From Gammaproteobacteria bacterium (lineage in GTDB: Bacteria > Pseudomonadota > Gammaproteobacteria > Steroidobacterales > Foliamicaceae): DNA of 35,515 nucleotides. A program made the translations under genes and the position numbers. The notes under the pieces are model-generated. The model made no database searches. It was not told the origin of the DNA and was given only the letters and a program-made list of their open reading frames with translations. Within the stretch, counting starts at the first letter, position 1; each line of letters opens with the position of its first letter. The DNA lies in contig WTGP01000001.1 in NCBI GenBank assembly GCA_011523505.1, positions 1 to 35,515 of the forward strand. The letters are read 5' to 3'. This document shows positions 9,719 through 18,509 of the stretch, one piece after another.

Positions 9719-10864
9719 TTAGCGCCAAAGGCGCTTGCTGGCGATTGCCGCACCTTCGGCCATGGCCGCCAGCTTGGCGTAGGTGATGTCCGGATCGACG
9801 GCGCCGAATCCCGCAAAGGTCGAGAACCCGCAGTCCGTCCCGGCGATCACCCGCTCGCGTCCCACGATATCGACAAAGCGGCAGATGCGCTCGGCCACCA
9901 GCCGCGGATGCTCGACGAAGTTGGTCGTGGAGTCGAGCACCCCGGGCACCAGGACCTTGTCGTCGGGCAGTTGCGCCTCGGCAAAAACGGTCCACTCGTG
10001 CGCGTGACGGGGATTGGAGGACTCGAACAGCAATGCCTGCGGCCTGGCCTTCAGCGCGATGGGCAGGACCATCTCCATGGGCGCATCGTGGATATGAGGT
10101 CCCTCGTAGTTCCCCCAGCAGACATGCAGGCGCACCCGGTCCGCGGAAACGTTGCGCAAGGCGTGGTTCAGCGCCTCGACATGCAGTTCCGCCTGACGCC
10201 GGTACTCGCCGTCCGACTGTCCCTTGAACATCATGTGCCTGCCCAGTCCCAGGTCCGGCGAATCCAGTTGCAGCAAGAATCCGGCCGCGACGATGGCTTC
10301 GTACTCCGGGCGCATGGCATCGGCCAGCGCGTAGAGGTAGGACTCGTGGTCCGGATAGTGCTGGTTCGGCTGAAACAGCGCAATTACCCCGGGCGAAGCT
10401 GAATTCATGAACGCTTCCGCGGGCCTGTGCCGATCGACGGCCGCGCGAAAGTTCGCCAAGTCTTCTTCCAAAGGCGCCGTGTCCTTCACCCGGATCTCGC
10501 CGACGCACTGGGGGCGGCGATAGGTGGGCGTTCCGCCGCTGGCGGCCAGGCGCTGCAGAAAACCCGGATACTCCTCGAGGTCGGCCGGAGCCCGCCGCGG
10601 ACTGTCGCCTTCGAATCCCGTAATGCGGTCCTTGATGTAGGTGGCGTAGCTGATCTTGCTCATTTCGCCGTCGCTGACCACGTCCACGCCGGCCTCGCAT
10701 TGTTTCGCCACGACCGCATCCACGGCATCGGCCAGCAATGCATGCCGCGCCTCCGGCTCCATCCTCTCGCCCTTCTCCTCGGCGAACACCATTTCCGTTA
10801 CGGCTTCCGAACGGGGAAGGCTGCCGACGTGGGTGGTGAGTATCCGGTCGGTGGAATGCAGCAT
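9719..10864 (-). CDS. MetE C-terminal-type zinc methyltransferase
   Basis: 381-residue protein corresponding to the catalytic half of cobalamin-independent methionine synthase; full MetE is about twice as long, so the N-terminal half is absent by family design. All four zinc ligands are visible: H247 and C249 in LHVCWGN, E281 in LFESSNPRH and C345 in AGTDCGFST. Such stand-alone proteins activate a thiol at zinc for methyl or alkyl transfer; epoxyalkane:coenzyme M transferase belongs to the same fold. It need not make methionine. It is the third gene of a leftward operon, 15 bp after the HisD-like gene, with GGGGGG about 6 bases before the ATG. The setting suggests demethylation or thiol transfer on an imported compound, which is inference. 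Confidence 0.87.
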   Translation of the reverse strand: MLHSTDRILTTHVGSLPRSEAVTEMVFAEEKGERMEPEARHALLADAVDAVVAKQCEAGVDVVSDGEMSKISYATYIKDRITGFEGDSPRRAPADLEEYPGFLQRLAASGGTPTYRRPQCVGEIRVKDTAPLEEDLANFRAAVDRHRPAEAFMNSASPGVIALFQPNQHYPDHESYLYALADAMRPEYEAIVAAGFLLQLDSPDLGLGRHMMFKGQSDGEYRRQAELHVEALNHALRNVSADRVRLHVCWGNYEGPHIHDAPMEMVLPIALKARPQALLFESSNPRHAHEWTVFAEAQLPDDKVLVPGVLDSTTNFVEHPRLVAERICRFVDIVGRERVIAGTDCGFSTFAGFGAVDPDITYAKLAAMAEGAAIASKRLWR

Positions 10865-10879
10865 GATGACCCCCCTGAT

Positions 10880-12154
10880 TCAGCCGGCGTAGCGGCGCAG
10901 CCGGATGTCGGCCTGTTCCTTGTGCCCGGCAAAGCCTTCCAGGGCGCAGAGCCGCGAGCAATACTCGCCGATCTCCACCGATGCTTCTTCGGTGATGCGC
11001 TGGTAGGTGCAGGTCTTGATGAACTTGCCCACCCACAGGCCGCCGGTATAGCGCGAGGCCTTGCGGGTCGGCAGCGTGTGGTTGGTGCCGATCACCTTGT
11101 CGCCGTACGACACGTTGGTTTCCGGACCCAGGAACAGCGCCCCGTAGTTGCGCATGTTGTCGAGGAAATACTGCGGATCCCGCGTCATGACCTGGACGTG
11201 CTCGGAGCCGATTTCGTCGGCTTTGGCCAGCATTTCATCGTAGTCGTCGCATACGATCACCTGGCCGTAGTCCCGCCAGGCCTGCCCGGCAATTGCAGCC
11301 GTGGGCAGAACGGTAAGCTGACGCTCGACTTCGGCCATCGTGGCCTGCGCGAGATCCTCGGAATTGGTCAGCAGGACGGCCGGCGAGTCGGGGCCGTGCT
11401 CGGCCTGGCCGAGCAGGTCCGCCGCGCACAGTTCGCCGTCCACCGAATCGTCGGCGATCACCAGCGTTTCGGTGGGGCCGGCCAGCAGATCGATGCCCAC
11501 CCGCCCGAACAGCTGCCGCTTGGCCTCGGCGACAAAGGCGTTGCCGGGCCCGACGATCATGTCCACCGACGCAATCGTGCCCGTTCCCAGGGCCATCGCG
11601 CCGATCGCCTGCACCCCGCCGAGGCAGTAGATTTCGTCGGCGCCGGCCAGGTCCAGCGCCGTCACGACTGCCGGATTGGGGGCGCCCTGGAACGGTGGGG
11701 ATGCAGCGATCACGCGCTCGACTCCGGCCACCCTCGCCGTAACCACGCTCATGTGCGCGGAGGCCACGAGCGGATACTTGCCGCCGGGCACGTAGCAGCC
11801 GACGCTGCTGACCGGGATGTTGCGGTGCCCCAGCACCACGCCGGGACGCGTTTCGACTTCCACATCGTTCAGCGCTTCAAGCTGAATCCGTGCGAAATTG
11901 CGAATCTGTTCCTGGGCGAAGCGGATGTCGGCGATGTCCTGCGGGTCCAGGCGACCTTGGCAGTCGTCGATCTCTTCGCGGCTCAGCCGAAACGAGTCCG
12001 GCGACCAGCCGTCGAACTGCTGCGAATACCGGCGAACGGCCTCGTCGCCGTTCTCCGTGATGTCGCCCAATATGCCCTCGACCGCCGACTGGATGCGCGC
12101 ATCGCGCTCATTCTGCCGGCCGGCGGCCATGCCTTTCTTCAGGTATCGAATCAT
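10880..12154 (-). CDS. Histidinol dehydrogenase family NAD-dependent dehydrogenase
   Basis: 424 residues, the usual HisD length (E. coli 434). Residues matching the known HisD zinc and catalytic set are all present: Q250 and H253 (GQAEHG), E318 and H319 (GSEHV), D352 (YGDKV) and H411 (FAGHKE), plus the family signature GTNHTLPT. HisD oxidises L-histidinol in two NAD-dependent steps. This copy is not beside any other his gene, so it may be one of the HisD-like enzymes of catabolism, such as sulfopropanediol dehydrogenase (HpsN type). The ATG at 12154 is chosen because it starts with the conserved N-terminus; the frame stays open upstream but would overlap the SnoaL-like gene, which ends 11 bp before this start. 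Middle gene of a three-gene operon. Confidence 0.87.
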   Translation of the reverse strand: MIRYLKKGMAAGRQNERDARIQSAVEGILGDITENGDEAVRRYSQQFDGWSPDSFRLSREEIDDCQGRLDPQDIADIRFAQEQIRNFARIQLEALNDVEVETRPGVVLGHRNIPVSSVGCYVPGGKYPLVASAHMSVVTARVAGVERVIAASPPFQGAPNPAVVTALDLAGADEIYCLGGVQAIGAMALGTGTIASVDMIVGPGNAFVAEAKRQLFGRVGIDLLAGPTETLVIADDSVDGELCAADLLGQAEHGPDSPAVLLTNSEDLAQATMAEVERQLTVLPTAAIAGQAWRDYGQVIVCDDYDEMLAKADEIGSEHVQVMTRDPQYFLDNMRNYGALFLGPETNVSYGDKVIGTNHTLPTRKASRYTGGLWVGKFIKTCTYQRITEEASVEIGEYCSRLCALEGFAGHKEQADIRLRRYAG

Positions 12155-12165
12155 GGTGTCGTTCT

Positions 12166-13326
12166 CTAATCCGCGCTTTCGGGAGTTTCCTCTGACGAGG
12201 CGCCGAGGAGTTGCATCATGACGTCGAGCTCGTTGAAGAGCATCCATTCCTCGGTGATGCGGCCGTCCTCGATGCGATGCTGGGTGATGCCGCGGATCCG
12301 CGCCTCGCGTCCGGTAGGCGGACCGAACACGCCGTTGCCGCGGTGCGCGCCGTAGGCGTTCCAGCGGGTCGAGACCAGATAGCCCTCTTCGGGATTGCCC
12401 ATCCAGTAGACCTCGTCCACGTCCAGCGCCAGGTCCGGGAACTGCGCGAGCAGCGACAGCACGAAAGCCTGGTAAGGGCCGAGGCCGCTGAAGGCGCGAT
12501 CGGTGGGGCCGTTGAATACCAGGTTGTCGGCGTAGCGGCCCTGCAGCGTGCCGAGCATCCGGCGGTTCCAGACGCACTGGTAGAGGCTGCGGATGTAGTC
12601 TTCCACGTCCAGCTCTCCCGAGGCTTCGGGAACCACGGGATAGGCCGGCTTGGCCTGGCCGCGCTGGCGGGCCGGCTCGCCGGCGGTGTAGTCGTCGGGC
12701 AGCGCGGCGCCTCCCGACTCGGCCATCTGCCGCGCCACGTCGGCGAGGTCGAGGCCCATCTGGCGCAGCATCGCCGAGGTGTTGTAGAGCACGTGCTCGA
12801 GGAAGATCTCGTTCTCGCGAGACACGCAGTTGGCGATGCACCAGAGCGATACCCGCTTTCCGGTCGGTGGGCCATAGCGGCTGTAGCCGGTGTTGTCGCC
12901 CTGAATGATCGTGCGATGCGAGGTGTAGAAACCGACGTCCTCGTCGCCGGCCCAGATGATCTCGTCGGCCACCAGGCGGATGTTCGGGAAGGCGTTGATG
13001 GTGTGGGTGGTGTCGGCCACGATCTTGTCGCGCCCGTACTGCAGCCCGTAGTCGTCGTACACCCGGCTGTTGTGCGCATACGTGTCGTAGATGTAGCCGA
13101 TGTCCTTCTCTTCCCAGATCCGGTGCGTGATGCGGACGATGTAGTCGATGATGTTGCGGTACTGGTCCTCGAAACCGCGCATGGACTGGGCCGGCATGTC
13201 GTCGCGGCCTTCGGCGAGAAACCGGTCGGTGCCGCCGCGCGTGTACTGCGCCAGCGAAATGGAATAGTCGGCCGGCATATGCGCCCGGGTAAGTTGCGGC
13301 AGGCCGCTTTCCACGTCCTTCGTCAT
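12166..13326 (-). CDS. Two-domain SnoaL-like (NTF2-fold) protein, copy 2
   Basis: 386 residues: an N-terminal extension of about 55 residues, then two NTF2-fold domains (about 55-210 and 235-370). Diagnostic segments are [30 protein letters not shown] in domain 1, and [13 protein letters not shown] with [17 protein letters not shown] in domain 2. Closest to copy 1 at 4041. First gene of the leftward operon with the HisD-like and MetE-like enzymes, so it should act on the same compound. The start has a good purine-rich ribosome site (GGAGAGGGGA) in the 20 bases before the ATG. It is divergent from TonB receptor 2 across 115 bp, which suggests shared control. No signal peptide. Enzyme or ligand-binding role unknown. 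Confidence 0.82.
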   Translation of the reverse strand: MTKDVESGLPQLTRAHMPADYSISLAQYTRGGTDRFLAEGRDDMPAQSMRGFEDQYRNIIDYIVRITHRIWEEKDIGYIYDTYAHNSRVYDDYGLQYGRDKIVADTTHTINAFPNIRLVADEIIWAGDEDVGFYTSHRTIIQGDNTGYSRYGPPTGKRVSLWCIANCVSRENEIFLEHVLYNTSAMLRQMGLDLADVARQMAESGGAALPDDYTAGEPARQRGQAKPAYPVVPEASGELDVEDYIRSLYQCVWNRRMLGTLQGRYADNLVFNGPTDRAFSGLGPYQAFVLSLLAQFPDLALDVDEVYWMGNPEEGYLVSTRWNAYGAHRGNGVFGPPTGREARIRGITQHRIEDGRITEEWMLFNELDVMMQLLGASSEETPESAD

Positions 13327-13374
13327 GCTGGTCCCCTCTCCTGGAAAAGGTTGTCCCGAATACAGGCGGTTATT

Positions 13375-13402
13375 TTGCTTTATGCAAGTGGCTGGGTATA
13401 GT
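13375..13402 (+). promoter_or_regulatory. Probable promoter of TonB receptor 2
   Basis: TTGCTT (13375-13380) and TATAGT (13397-13402) with a 16-bp spacer, 39 bp before the ATG. A small inverted repeat TTGC-TTTAT-GCAA (13375-13387) covers the -35 element and could be an operator also affecting the divergent operon. Confidence 0.5.
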
Positions 13403-13441
13403 ACGACGTTTCATTTTCTTGAGAATCACAGGGGACAACTT

Positions 13442-15781
13442 ATGAATCTCAGATGCACGTTGACCCGTGCCGCGATGCCGCTTGCCGCGCTCGTGGCTTT
13501 TGGGGTCGCAGGCGGAGCACAGGCGCAGGGCGCGCTGGAAGAAATCGTGGTTACAGCGCAGAAGCGCGACCAGAGTCTGCAGGACGTTTCGGTGGCCGTA
13601 ACCGCCGTGTCCGGCGACGAAATCAAGGCGTTGGGGATTACCGACGCTTTCCGTCTTGAAATCCTGGCGCCTGGTTTGCACTTGGGCATGTCCGGCGCCG
13701 ACCCGCGGCCCGCCTTGCGTGGCGCCCGGACCCAACAGGTGGAGGCCAACGACGTCGCGGTCTCCTTCTACACCGATGGCCTTTACCGGCCGCGCCACGG
13801 CCAGGCCCTCGCCGGTTTCGTGGACGTGGACCGGGTCGAGGTGCTGCGCGGTCCGCAGGGCACGCTGTTCGGGCGAAATTCATTCGGCGGCCTGATTCAC
13901 GTCATCAGCAACAAGCCCGATCCCTCCGCGACCGACTACGGCTTCGCGGTCTCCGGCGGCGATTACTCGCTGGCGGGCTTCGACGGCTTCTTCAATGCGC
14001 CATTGAGCGACAACTCCGCAGTGCGAGTTGCGCTGAAGACGGAAACCCGCGATCCGTTCGTGGAAAACCTCACGCTCGGAGACGACGGCGGCCTGAAGGA
14101 TTCCGACATGACCTACTTCCGTGGCCAGGTGCTGTTCGCACCCAGCGACACACTGGACCTCACGCTTCGGGTGGAAAGCTGGCAGGACGATTCCAACGGC
14201 AACGGCCACTTCGGCTACTACGTCGAAGGCATTCCGGTCAACCTTTCCTCGGGCCTGACCAACGGCGTTTCGGGAACCATGCGGCCACGCATCGGCCGTT
14301 CGGATGAATGCGCCGGCACCTGCGGGAGGTATGGCGCCGGGTTCGACTTCGCCGCCACGCCAGGGCCGGATACGGTAGCGCTGACCACCGGCGATCCCTA
14401 CAAGATCGAGCAGGACACCGCCCCCGAGCGGGACTTGTCCGATCTGACTCTGGCCGGCGAACTCAACTGGTCCACGGATTTCGCCGACCTGAAAGCCACC
14501 GTCGCCTATATGGACTACGAAGAGTATCGCTGGGCCGACTGCGACATGTCCGCGTACCTGACCGCGTCCTGCGGCAACGACATCACGTCGGAAACCAACA
14601 TGCAGGAGTTCCAGCTCACGTCCAATTCCGACGGGCCGCTTGAGTGGGTCGTCGGTGTGTTCCTGCTGCAGGAAGACCTGACCAACGCCTTCCTGTGGGA
14701 AGACCATGCATCGACCGTGGACAACGCGCCGGTCAGCCCGCCGGACATCAACATGCATGCAGGCTGGACGCTGCAGATCCGGGTCGACACCAGTTCTGTG
14801 GCGGGATACGGTCAGGCGTCCTACGCTCTCACGGACACCGCGCGTGTGCTTGCGGGCGTGCGCTATACCAATGATGACCGCGATTGGGAAATCTACGGCC
14901 AGGATCCCAACAACCGTTCGACTTATTCGTTCACGGTGTTGAATACGGCGGATGGCGAGGGCGACTGGAGCGAGGTGACCTGGAAGGTCGGCGGGGAGCT
15001 CGACGTGGGCGAAGACACGATGCTCTACGCCACCGTATCGACGGGCTTCCTGGCAGGCAACCAGCAGGGCGCCTTCAACGGTACCAGTTCCTACGACGAG
15101 CAGACCGTGACGGCCTTTGAACTCGGCAGCAAGAGCTTGCTGGCCGACGGCAGCGTACGCCTGAACGCGGCCTTTTACGTAAACCAGTTCGAGGATCTGC
15201 TCGCCACTCGTTTCGTCGACACCGGTATCACCACGCTGGCGTTCACGGACAATGCCGGCGAGATCGACGCGATGGGGCTGGAAGTCGAACTGGACTGGGC
15301 GGTTACCGATCAATTGCAATTGGGCGCCCGAATCAGCATGCAGCAGGCGGAGTACGGCGATTTCGCGCTGCCCAACGTGTTCCAGGAGGGCGGAGAAACG
15401 ATCAGCGGCATCGCCAACCAGTTCCAGCTGGACGGCCTGCAGGTGCAGAACTCGCCCGATTTCACGGGCACCCTGCTCGGCAGCTACCTTGTGGACCTGG
15501 GCGCTTCGGGCACGCTGATCCCGTCAATCACGCTCTACTATTCGTCGGACTACCGGGTGGATGACTCCAACTGGTTCTTCGGCAACCAGAGCGCCTATAC
15601 CAAGACGGACCTGAGCGTCACCTGGGCGTCGGTCAATCAGGACTGGACCGCGCGTTTCTGGGTGACCAACCTGGAAGACGAGGCCACCCTGCTGAAGGCC
15701 ACGCGTTTCGGCGGCGACGTTGCGGTAACGGACTACGCCAACCCGCGCATGTGGGGGCTGACCGTAGGCTACCGCTACTAA
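13442..15781 (+). CDS. TonB-dependent outer-membrane receptor 2
   Basis: 779-residue outer-membrane receptor. Signal peptide 1-28 (cleavage AQA|QG), TonB-box-like EEIVVTAQKR at about 33-42, plug domain with VEVLRGPQGTLFGRNSFGG and VISNKP, then a beta-barrel ending in VGYRY. GGGGAC lies about 8 bases before the chosen ATG; the frame is open to about 13325, but only this start gives a signal peptide. The plug is of the common IPQGTLFGRN class found in large receptor families used for catabolic substrates as well as iron chelates. Divergent from the SnoaL-HisD-MetE operon, so its ligand may be that operon's substrate. Distinct from receptors 1 and 3, which resemble each other. Confidence 0.93.
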   Translation: MNLRCTLTRAAMPLAALVAFGVAGGAQAQGALEEIVVTAQKRDQSLQDVSVAVTAVSGDEIKALGITDAFRLEILAPGLHLGMSGADPRPALRGARTQQVEANDVAVSFYTDGLYRPRHGQALAGFVDVDRVEVLRGPQGTLFGRNSFGGLIHVISNKPDPSATDYGFAVSGGDYSLAGFDGFFNAPLSDNSAVRVALKTETRDPFVENLTLGDDGGLKDSDMTYFRGQVLFAPSDTLDLTLRVESWQDDSNGNGHFGYYVEGIPVNLSSGLTNGVSGTMRPRIGRSDECAGTCGRYGAGFDFAATPGPDTVALTTGDPYKIEQDTAPERDLSDLTLAGELNWSTDFADLKATVAYMDYEEYRWADCDMSAYLTASCGNDITSETNMQEFQLTSNSDGPLEWVVGVFLLQEDLTNAFLWEDHASTVDNAPVSPPDINMHAGWTLQIRVDTSSVAGYGQASYALTDTARVLAGVRYTNDDRDWEIYGQDPNNRSTYSFTVLNTADGEGDWSEVTWKVGGELDVGEDTMLYATVSTGFLAGNQQGAFNGTSSYDEQTVTAFELGSKSLLADGSVRLNAAFYVNQFEDLLATRFVDTGITTLAFTDNAGEIDAMGLEVELDWAVTDQLQLGARISMQQAEYGDFALPNVFQEGGETISGIANQFQLDGLQVQNSPDFTGTLLGSYLVDLGASGTLIPSITLYYSSDYRVDDSNWFFGNQSAYTKTDLSVTWASVNQDWTARFWVTNLEDEATLLKATRFGGDVAVTDYANPRMWGLTVGYRY

Positions 15782-15799
15782 ACCGCATCATTCTTGCGG

Positions 15800-15838
15800 A
15801 AAGGCCGGGTTCTGCGATGGCGGAGCCCGGCCTTTTTT
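15800..15838 (+). terminator. Rho-independent terminator after TonB receptor 2
   Basis: AAGGCCGGG pairs with CCCGGCCTT across a loop of about 17 bases that may fold further; it is followed by TTTTTT. It starts about 20 bp after the stop codon and only 18 bp before the symporter start. Confidence 0.85.
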
Positions 15839-15855
15839 CCGGGCGTGACTAGCGC

Positions 15856-17466
15856 ATGACGAATTTCGGGGCGCTGAACTGGACGATTGTCGTCGCTTAC
15901 CTGGCGGGCACGTTGGTTCTCGGCTATTTCCTGAGCAAGCGCGTCCGAACGGCGCAGCATTACTACCTGGGGCAGCGCACGACGCCGTGGTGGGTGATCG
16001 GCGTGTCCGTGGTCGCGACCTATTTCGGCGCGATCACGTTCCTGGGCGGACCGGCCTGGTCGTACAAGGACGGCTTCGCGGTCATCTTCATCCACATCAA
16101 CTACCCGATCGTCATCTTCATCGTCAACGCGCTCTTTCTGCCGTTCTTCTACAACACCGGCGTCGCTTCGATCTTCGACTACCTGGAGCGCCGGTTCGGG
16201 CTGGCCTCCCGCACGCTGATGTCGGCCGTGTTCCTGTTCGGCAACATCGGCTATTCCGGAATCATGCTCTACACGACCGCGCTGGTGCTGCAGCTCATCA
16301 CCGGCATGGACGTCGTCAACGCCATCCTCATCATCGCCGTGGTCGCCGTCACCTACACGATGCTGGGCGGCATCTCCGCGGTGATCTGGACGGACCTGAT
16401 CCAGAGCGCCATCCTGTTCATCGGCGCGGCGATCGTGGCCGTGATGCTGATCGCCGACCTGCCGGGCGGGTTCCTGGGCTCGCTGCAGGACCTGAAGGAG
16501 ATCGGCCGGGCCAATCCGTTCGAGTACACGTTCGATCCGTCCGTGGTCGCAACGATCTGGACCGGCGTGATCGCGATGTCGGTCTATCACGTCGTGGTGT
16601 ACGGCGTGAACCAGATGATGATTCAGCGCACGCTCGCGGCCAAAACCCTGGGCGACGCAAAGAAGGCCTATGCCTTCATGGGCTACGCGGCGTTTCTGGT
16701 GTATGTCGTGTTCTTCCTGATCGGGATCCTGCTCTACAGCTACTACGGCGGAAAGGACTTCGACAACGACAACCGGATCGTGCTGGACTTCGTGGCCATG
16801 ATCGGCCTTCCCGGGCTGATGGGAGTGATCACGGCGGCCATCGTGGCCGCGGCCATGTCGAGCCTCGATTCCAGTCTGAACTCGATGGCGACGGTCACGA
16901 CGCTGGATTTCTACGAGAAGTTCTTCAGGAAGGGACGCTCGCCGCAGCACTACCTGCGGGCGTCGCGCTGGTTCACGCTGATGTGGGGGGTGCTGACGGT
17001 CGTGCCCGCCATCATCGTTGCGCAGAGGGCGGACACATCGGTGCTGGAAATACTCAGCAAGGTGGGCGTTTTCCTGGTCGGGTCCAAGCTCGCGATGTTC
17101 GGCCTCGGCTTCTACTCCAAGCACACGACCCAGAGAGGCGTGCTTGCGGGCGTCGCTGCGGGCTTTGTCGCCCTTTGGTACGTCGAGACCTATATGGACG
17201 TGGCATGGCCCTGGTATGCGGTCCTCGGAGGCGTCGTCAGCATCGGCGTGTCGCTTGCGGCCAGCTTCGTGCTCGACGGGCGCCAGGAGCAATACTCGCT
17301 ATGGACCGTGCAAGGGCAGAGGGAGGAATTCGCGCGCAAGGGGCTGCCCGAGAAGCGCGACGGTTGGTACGTGATCCCCGGAAAGATCGACCGCTCGAGT
17401 TGGTATCTGCTGGTCTATTTCGTCCTTTGCGTCGTGGCGCTGGCGGTCTTCTACGACCTGATCTGA
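15856..17466 (+). CDS. Sodium:solute symporter (SSS family)
   Basis: 536-residue inner-membrane protein with about 13 hydrophobic helices, the size and layout of the SSS family (SGLT, PutP and relatives), which moves sugars, amino acids, organic acids or vitamins with sodium. Family marks: ATYFGAITFLGGP in an early helix, MLGGISAVIWTDLIQ, YGVNQMMIQRTLAAKT, and AMSSLDSSLNSMATV, whose serines match the sodium-site helix. Substrate cannot be read from sequence. The ATG has no good Shine-Dalgarno. The receptor 2 terminator lies just upstream, so it relies on partial read-through or an unseen promoter. Its 3' end overlaps the convergent SnoaL-like gene by 16 bp. It probably handles the same solute class as the neighbouring receptors. 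Confidence 0.92.
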   Translation: MTNFGALNWTIVVAYLAGTLVLGYFLSKRVRTAQHYYLGQRTTPWWVIGVSVVATYFGAITFLGGPAWSYKDGFAVIFIHINYPIVIFIVNALFLPFFYNTGVASIFDYLERRFGLASRTLMSAVFLFGNIGYSGIMLYTTALVLQLITGMDVVNAILIIAVVAVTYTMLGGISAVIWTDLIQSAILFIGAAIVAVMLIADLPGGFLGSLQDLKEIGRANPFEYTFDPSVVATIWTGVIAMSVYHVVVYGVNQMMIQRTLAAKTLGDAKKAYAFMGYAAFLVYVVFFLIGILLYSYYGGKDFDNDNRIVLDFVAMIGLPGLMGVITAAIVAAAMSSLDSSLNSMATVTTLDFYEKFFRKGRSPQHYLRASRWFTLMWGVLTVVPAIIVAQRADTSVLEILSKVGVFLVGSKLAMFGLGFYSKHTTQRGVLAGVAAGFVALWYVETYMDVAWPWYAVLGGVVSIGVSLAASFVLDGRQEQYSLWTVQGQREEFARKGLPEKRDGWYVIPGKIDRSSWYLLVYFVLCVVALAVFYDLI

Positions 17467-18509
17467 GTCCCGGGCCAGGGGAGCTGGAGGTCGATGCCGG
17501 CCTGCAGAAAAACGTCGAATTCCAGTTGCAGGAGCATGTCGACGAGGTCGATAAGGACCCAGTTCTCGACCAGCACGCCTCCGCTCCTGCGCCAGAAGTC
17601 GCACAGGCGCACGGTGAACATCTGTCCCTTGCCCTCTACGCCCAGCCAGGGACGGACCATGAATCCGCCGTGCGAAGGCCAGCCGCCGCTAGCCACGTAC
17701 GCGCCGTCGGCGAAACGGGCGTAATGGCCCTTGACGCGTCCGTCGAGGCGCGCATCGCCGGACTTGCGGAAGGCGCTGGAGAACCGGCCGGGCTCGAAGA
17801 TTCCTTCGTAGGGTTGCTGAAACCGGCAGAAGCCCTCCAGGCCGAAGTAGCTGCCGTAACCCGACGGGCCGTACCAGCACATGTTGCGGTGCCAGTAGGG
17901 TCTCCAGCCCTCTTCCTCGGTCCAGAGTTCCGCGAGCATGTCCTCGACCGTCTTGAGGCTCAGGCGTGATTGTTCCGGATCCTGTGCTGTAAGCAGCATT
18001 CCATCGCCCGTCGCAGGCCCCGGAATGAACCCTTCATGGCCCACGCTTTGCGGCAGGGGCCATCTGCCCAACTGCCGCAGCAGATCCAGCATGTCGATAT
18101 AGAGATAGCACTCGACCGAACGGCCCTCGTCCATCCGGTGGAACTCCGCGTAGTGCAGCCAGACGGGCTGGCCGTTCGCGGGAATCCCCATCCAGTCGTT
18201 GACGAATTCGCCCATGTAGTGGCCGTGGCTGACCACCCACTCGGCGCCTTGGTGTTCGCCGCCGAACAGCATGTCGCTGCGCCGGTGCAGGTACCGGAAG
18301 GAATGCAGCAGCGGTTCCATCACCCGCTCGAGGAACCGTTGCGCGCCGTCCACCCGGTTGATCGGATGGACGACGTTCACCACCGCATCGGGATGCAGGA
18401 ACTCCGTCAGGGAGGCGCGAATGCGGGCGGGATCGCAATCCGCGTAGTCGGCGACAAGCCCGGCGTATCGCCGCTTGTTGCGCAGCGTGGTTTCGGCGGC
18501 AATGCGCAT
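17451..18509 (-). CDS. Two-domain SnoaL-like (NTF2-fold) protein, copy 3
   Basis: 352 residues with two NTF2-fold domains (about 10-150 and 190-335). Shared marks with its neighbour at 18510: NDWMGIPANGQ (NDWLGIPSTGK), WYGPSGYGSYFGLE (WFGPAGIGSTYTIE), a polar cluster before QPYEGIF, and VENWVLIDLVDMLLQLEFD near the C-terminus. The two are therefore tandem duplicates of a subtype different from copies 1 and 2. The start codon directly follows the stop codon of the upstream gene (TGA then ATG), so translation is likely coupled. Its end overlaps the symporter end by 16 bp. Function unknown. Confidence 0.82.
   Translation of the reverse strand: MRIAAETTLRNKRRYAGLVADYADCDPARIRASLTEFLHPDAVVNVVHPINRVDGAQRFLERVMEPLLHSFRYLHRRSDMLFGGEHQGAEWVVSHGHYMGEFVNDWMGIPANGQPVWLHYAEFHRMDEGRSVECYLYIDMLDLLRQLGRWPLPQSVGHEGFIPGPATGDGMLLTAQDPEQSRLSLKTVEDMLAELWTEEEGWRPYWHRNMCWYGPSGYGSYFGLEGFCRFQQPYEGIFEPGRFSSAFRKSGDARLDGRVKGHYARFADGAYVASGGWPSHGGFMVRPWLGVEGKGQMFTVRLCDFWRRSGGVLVENWVLIDLVDMLLQLEFDVFLQAGIDLQLPWPGTQIRS

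Noticed and set aside
12155..12841. Upstream extension of the HisD-like frame
   Set aside because: Antisense-like composition and overlap with SnoaL-like copy 2; ATG at 12154 gives the conserved HisD N-terminus and length.
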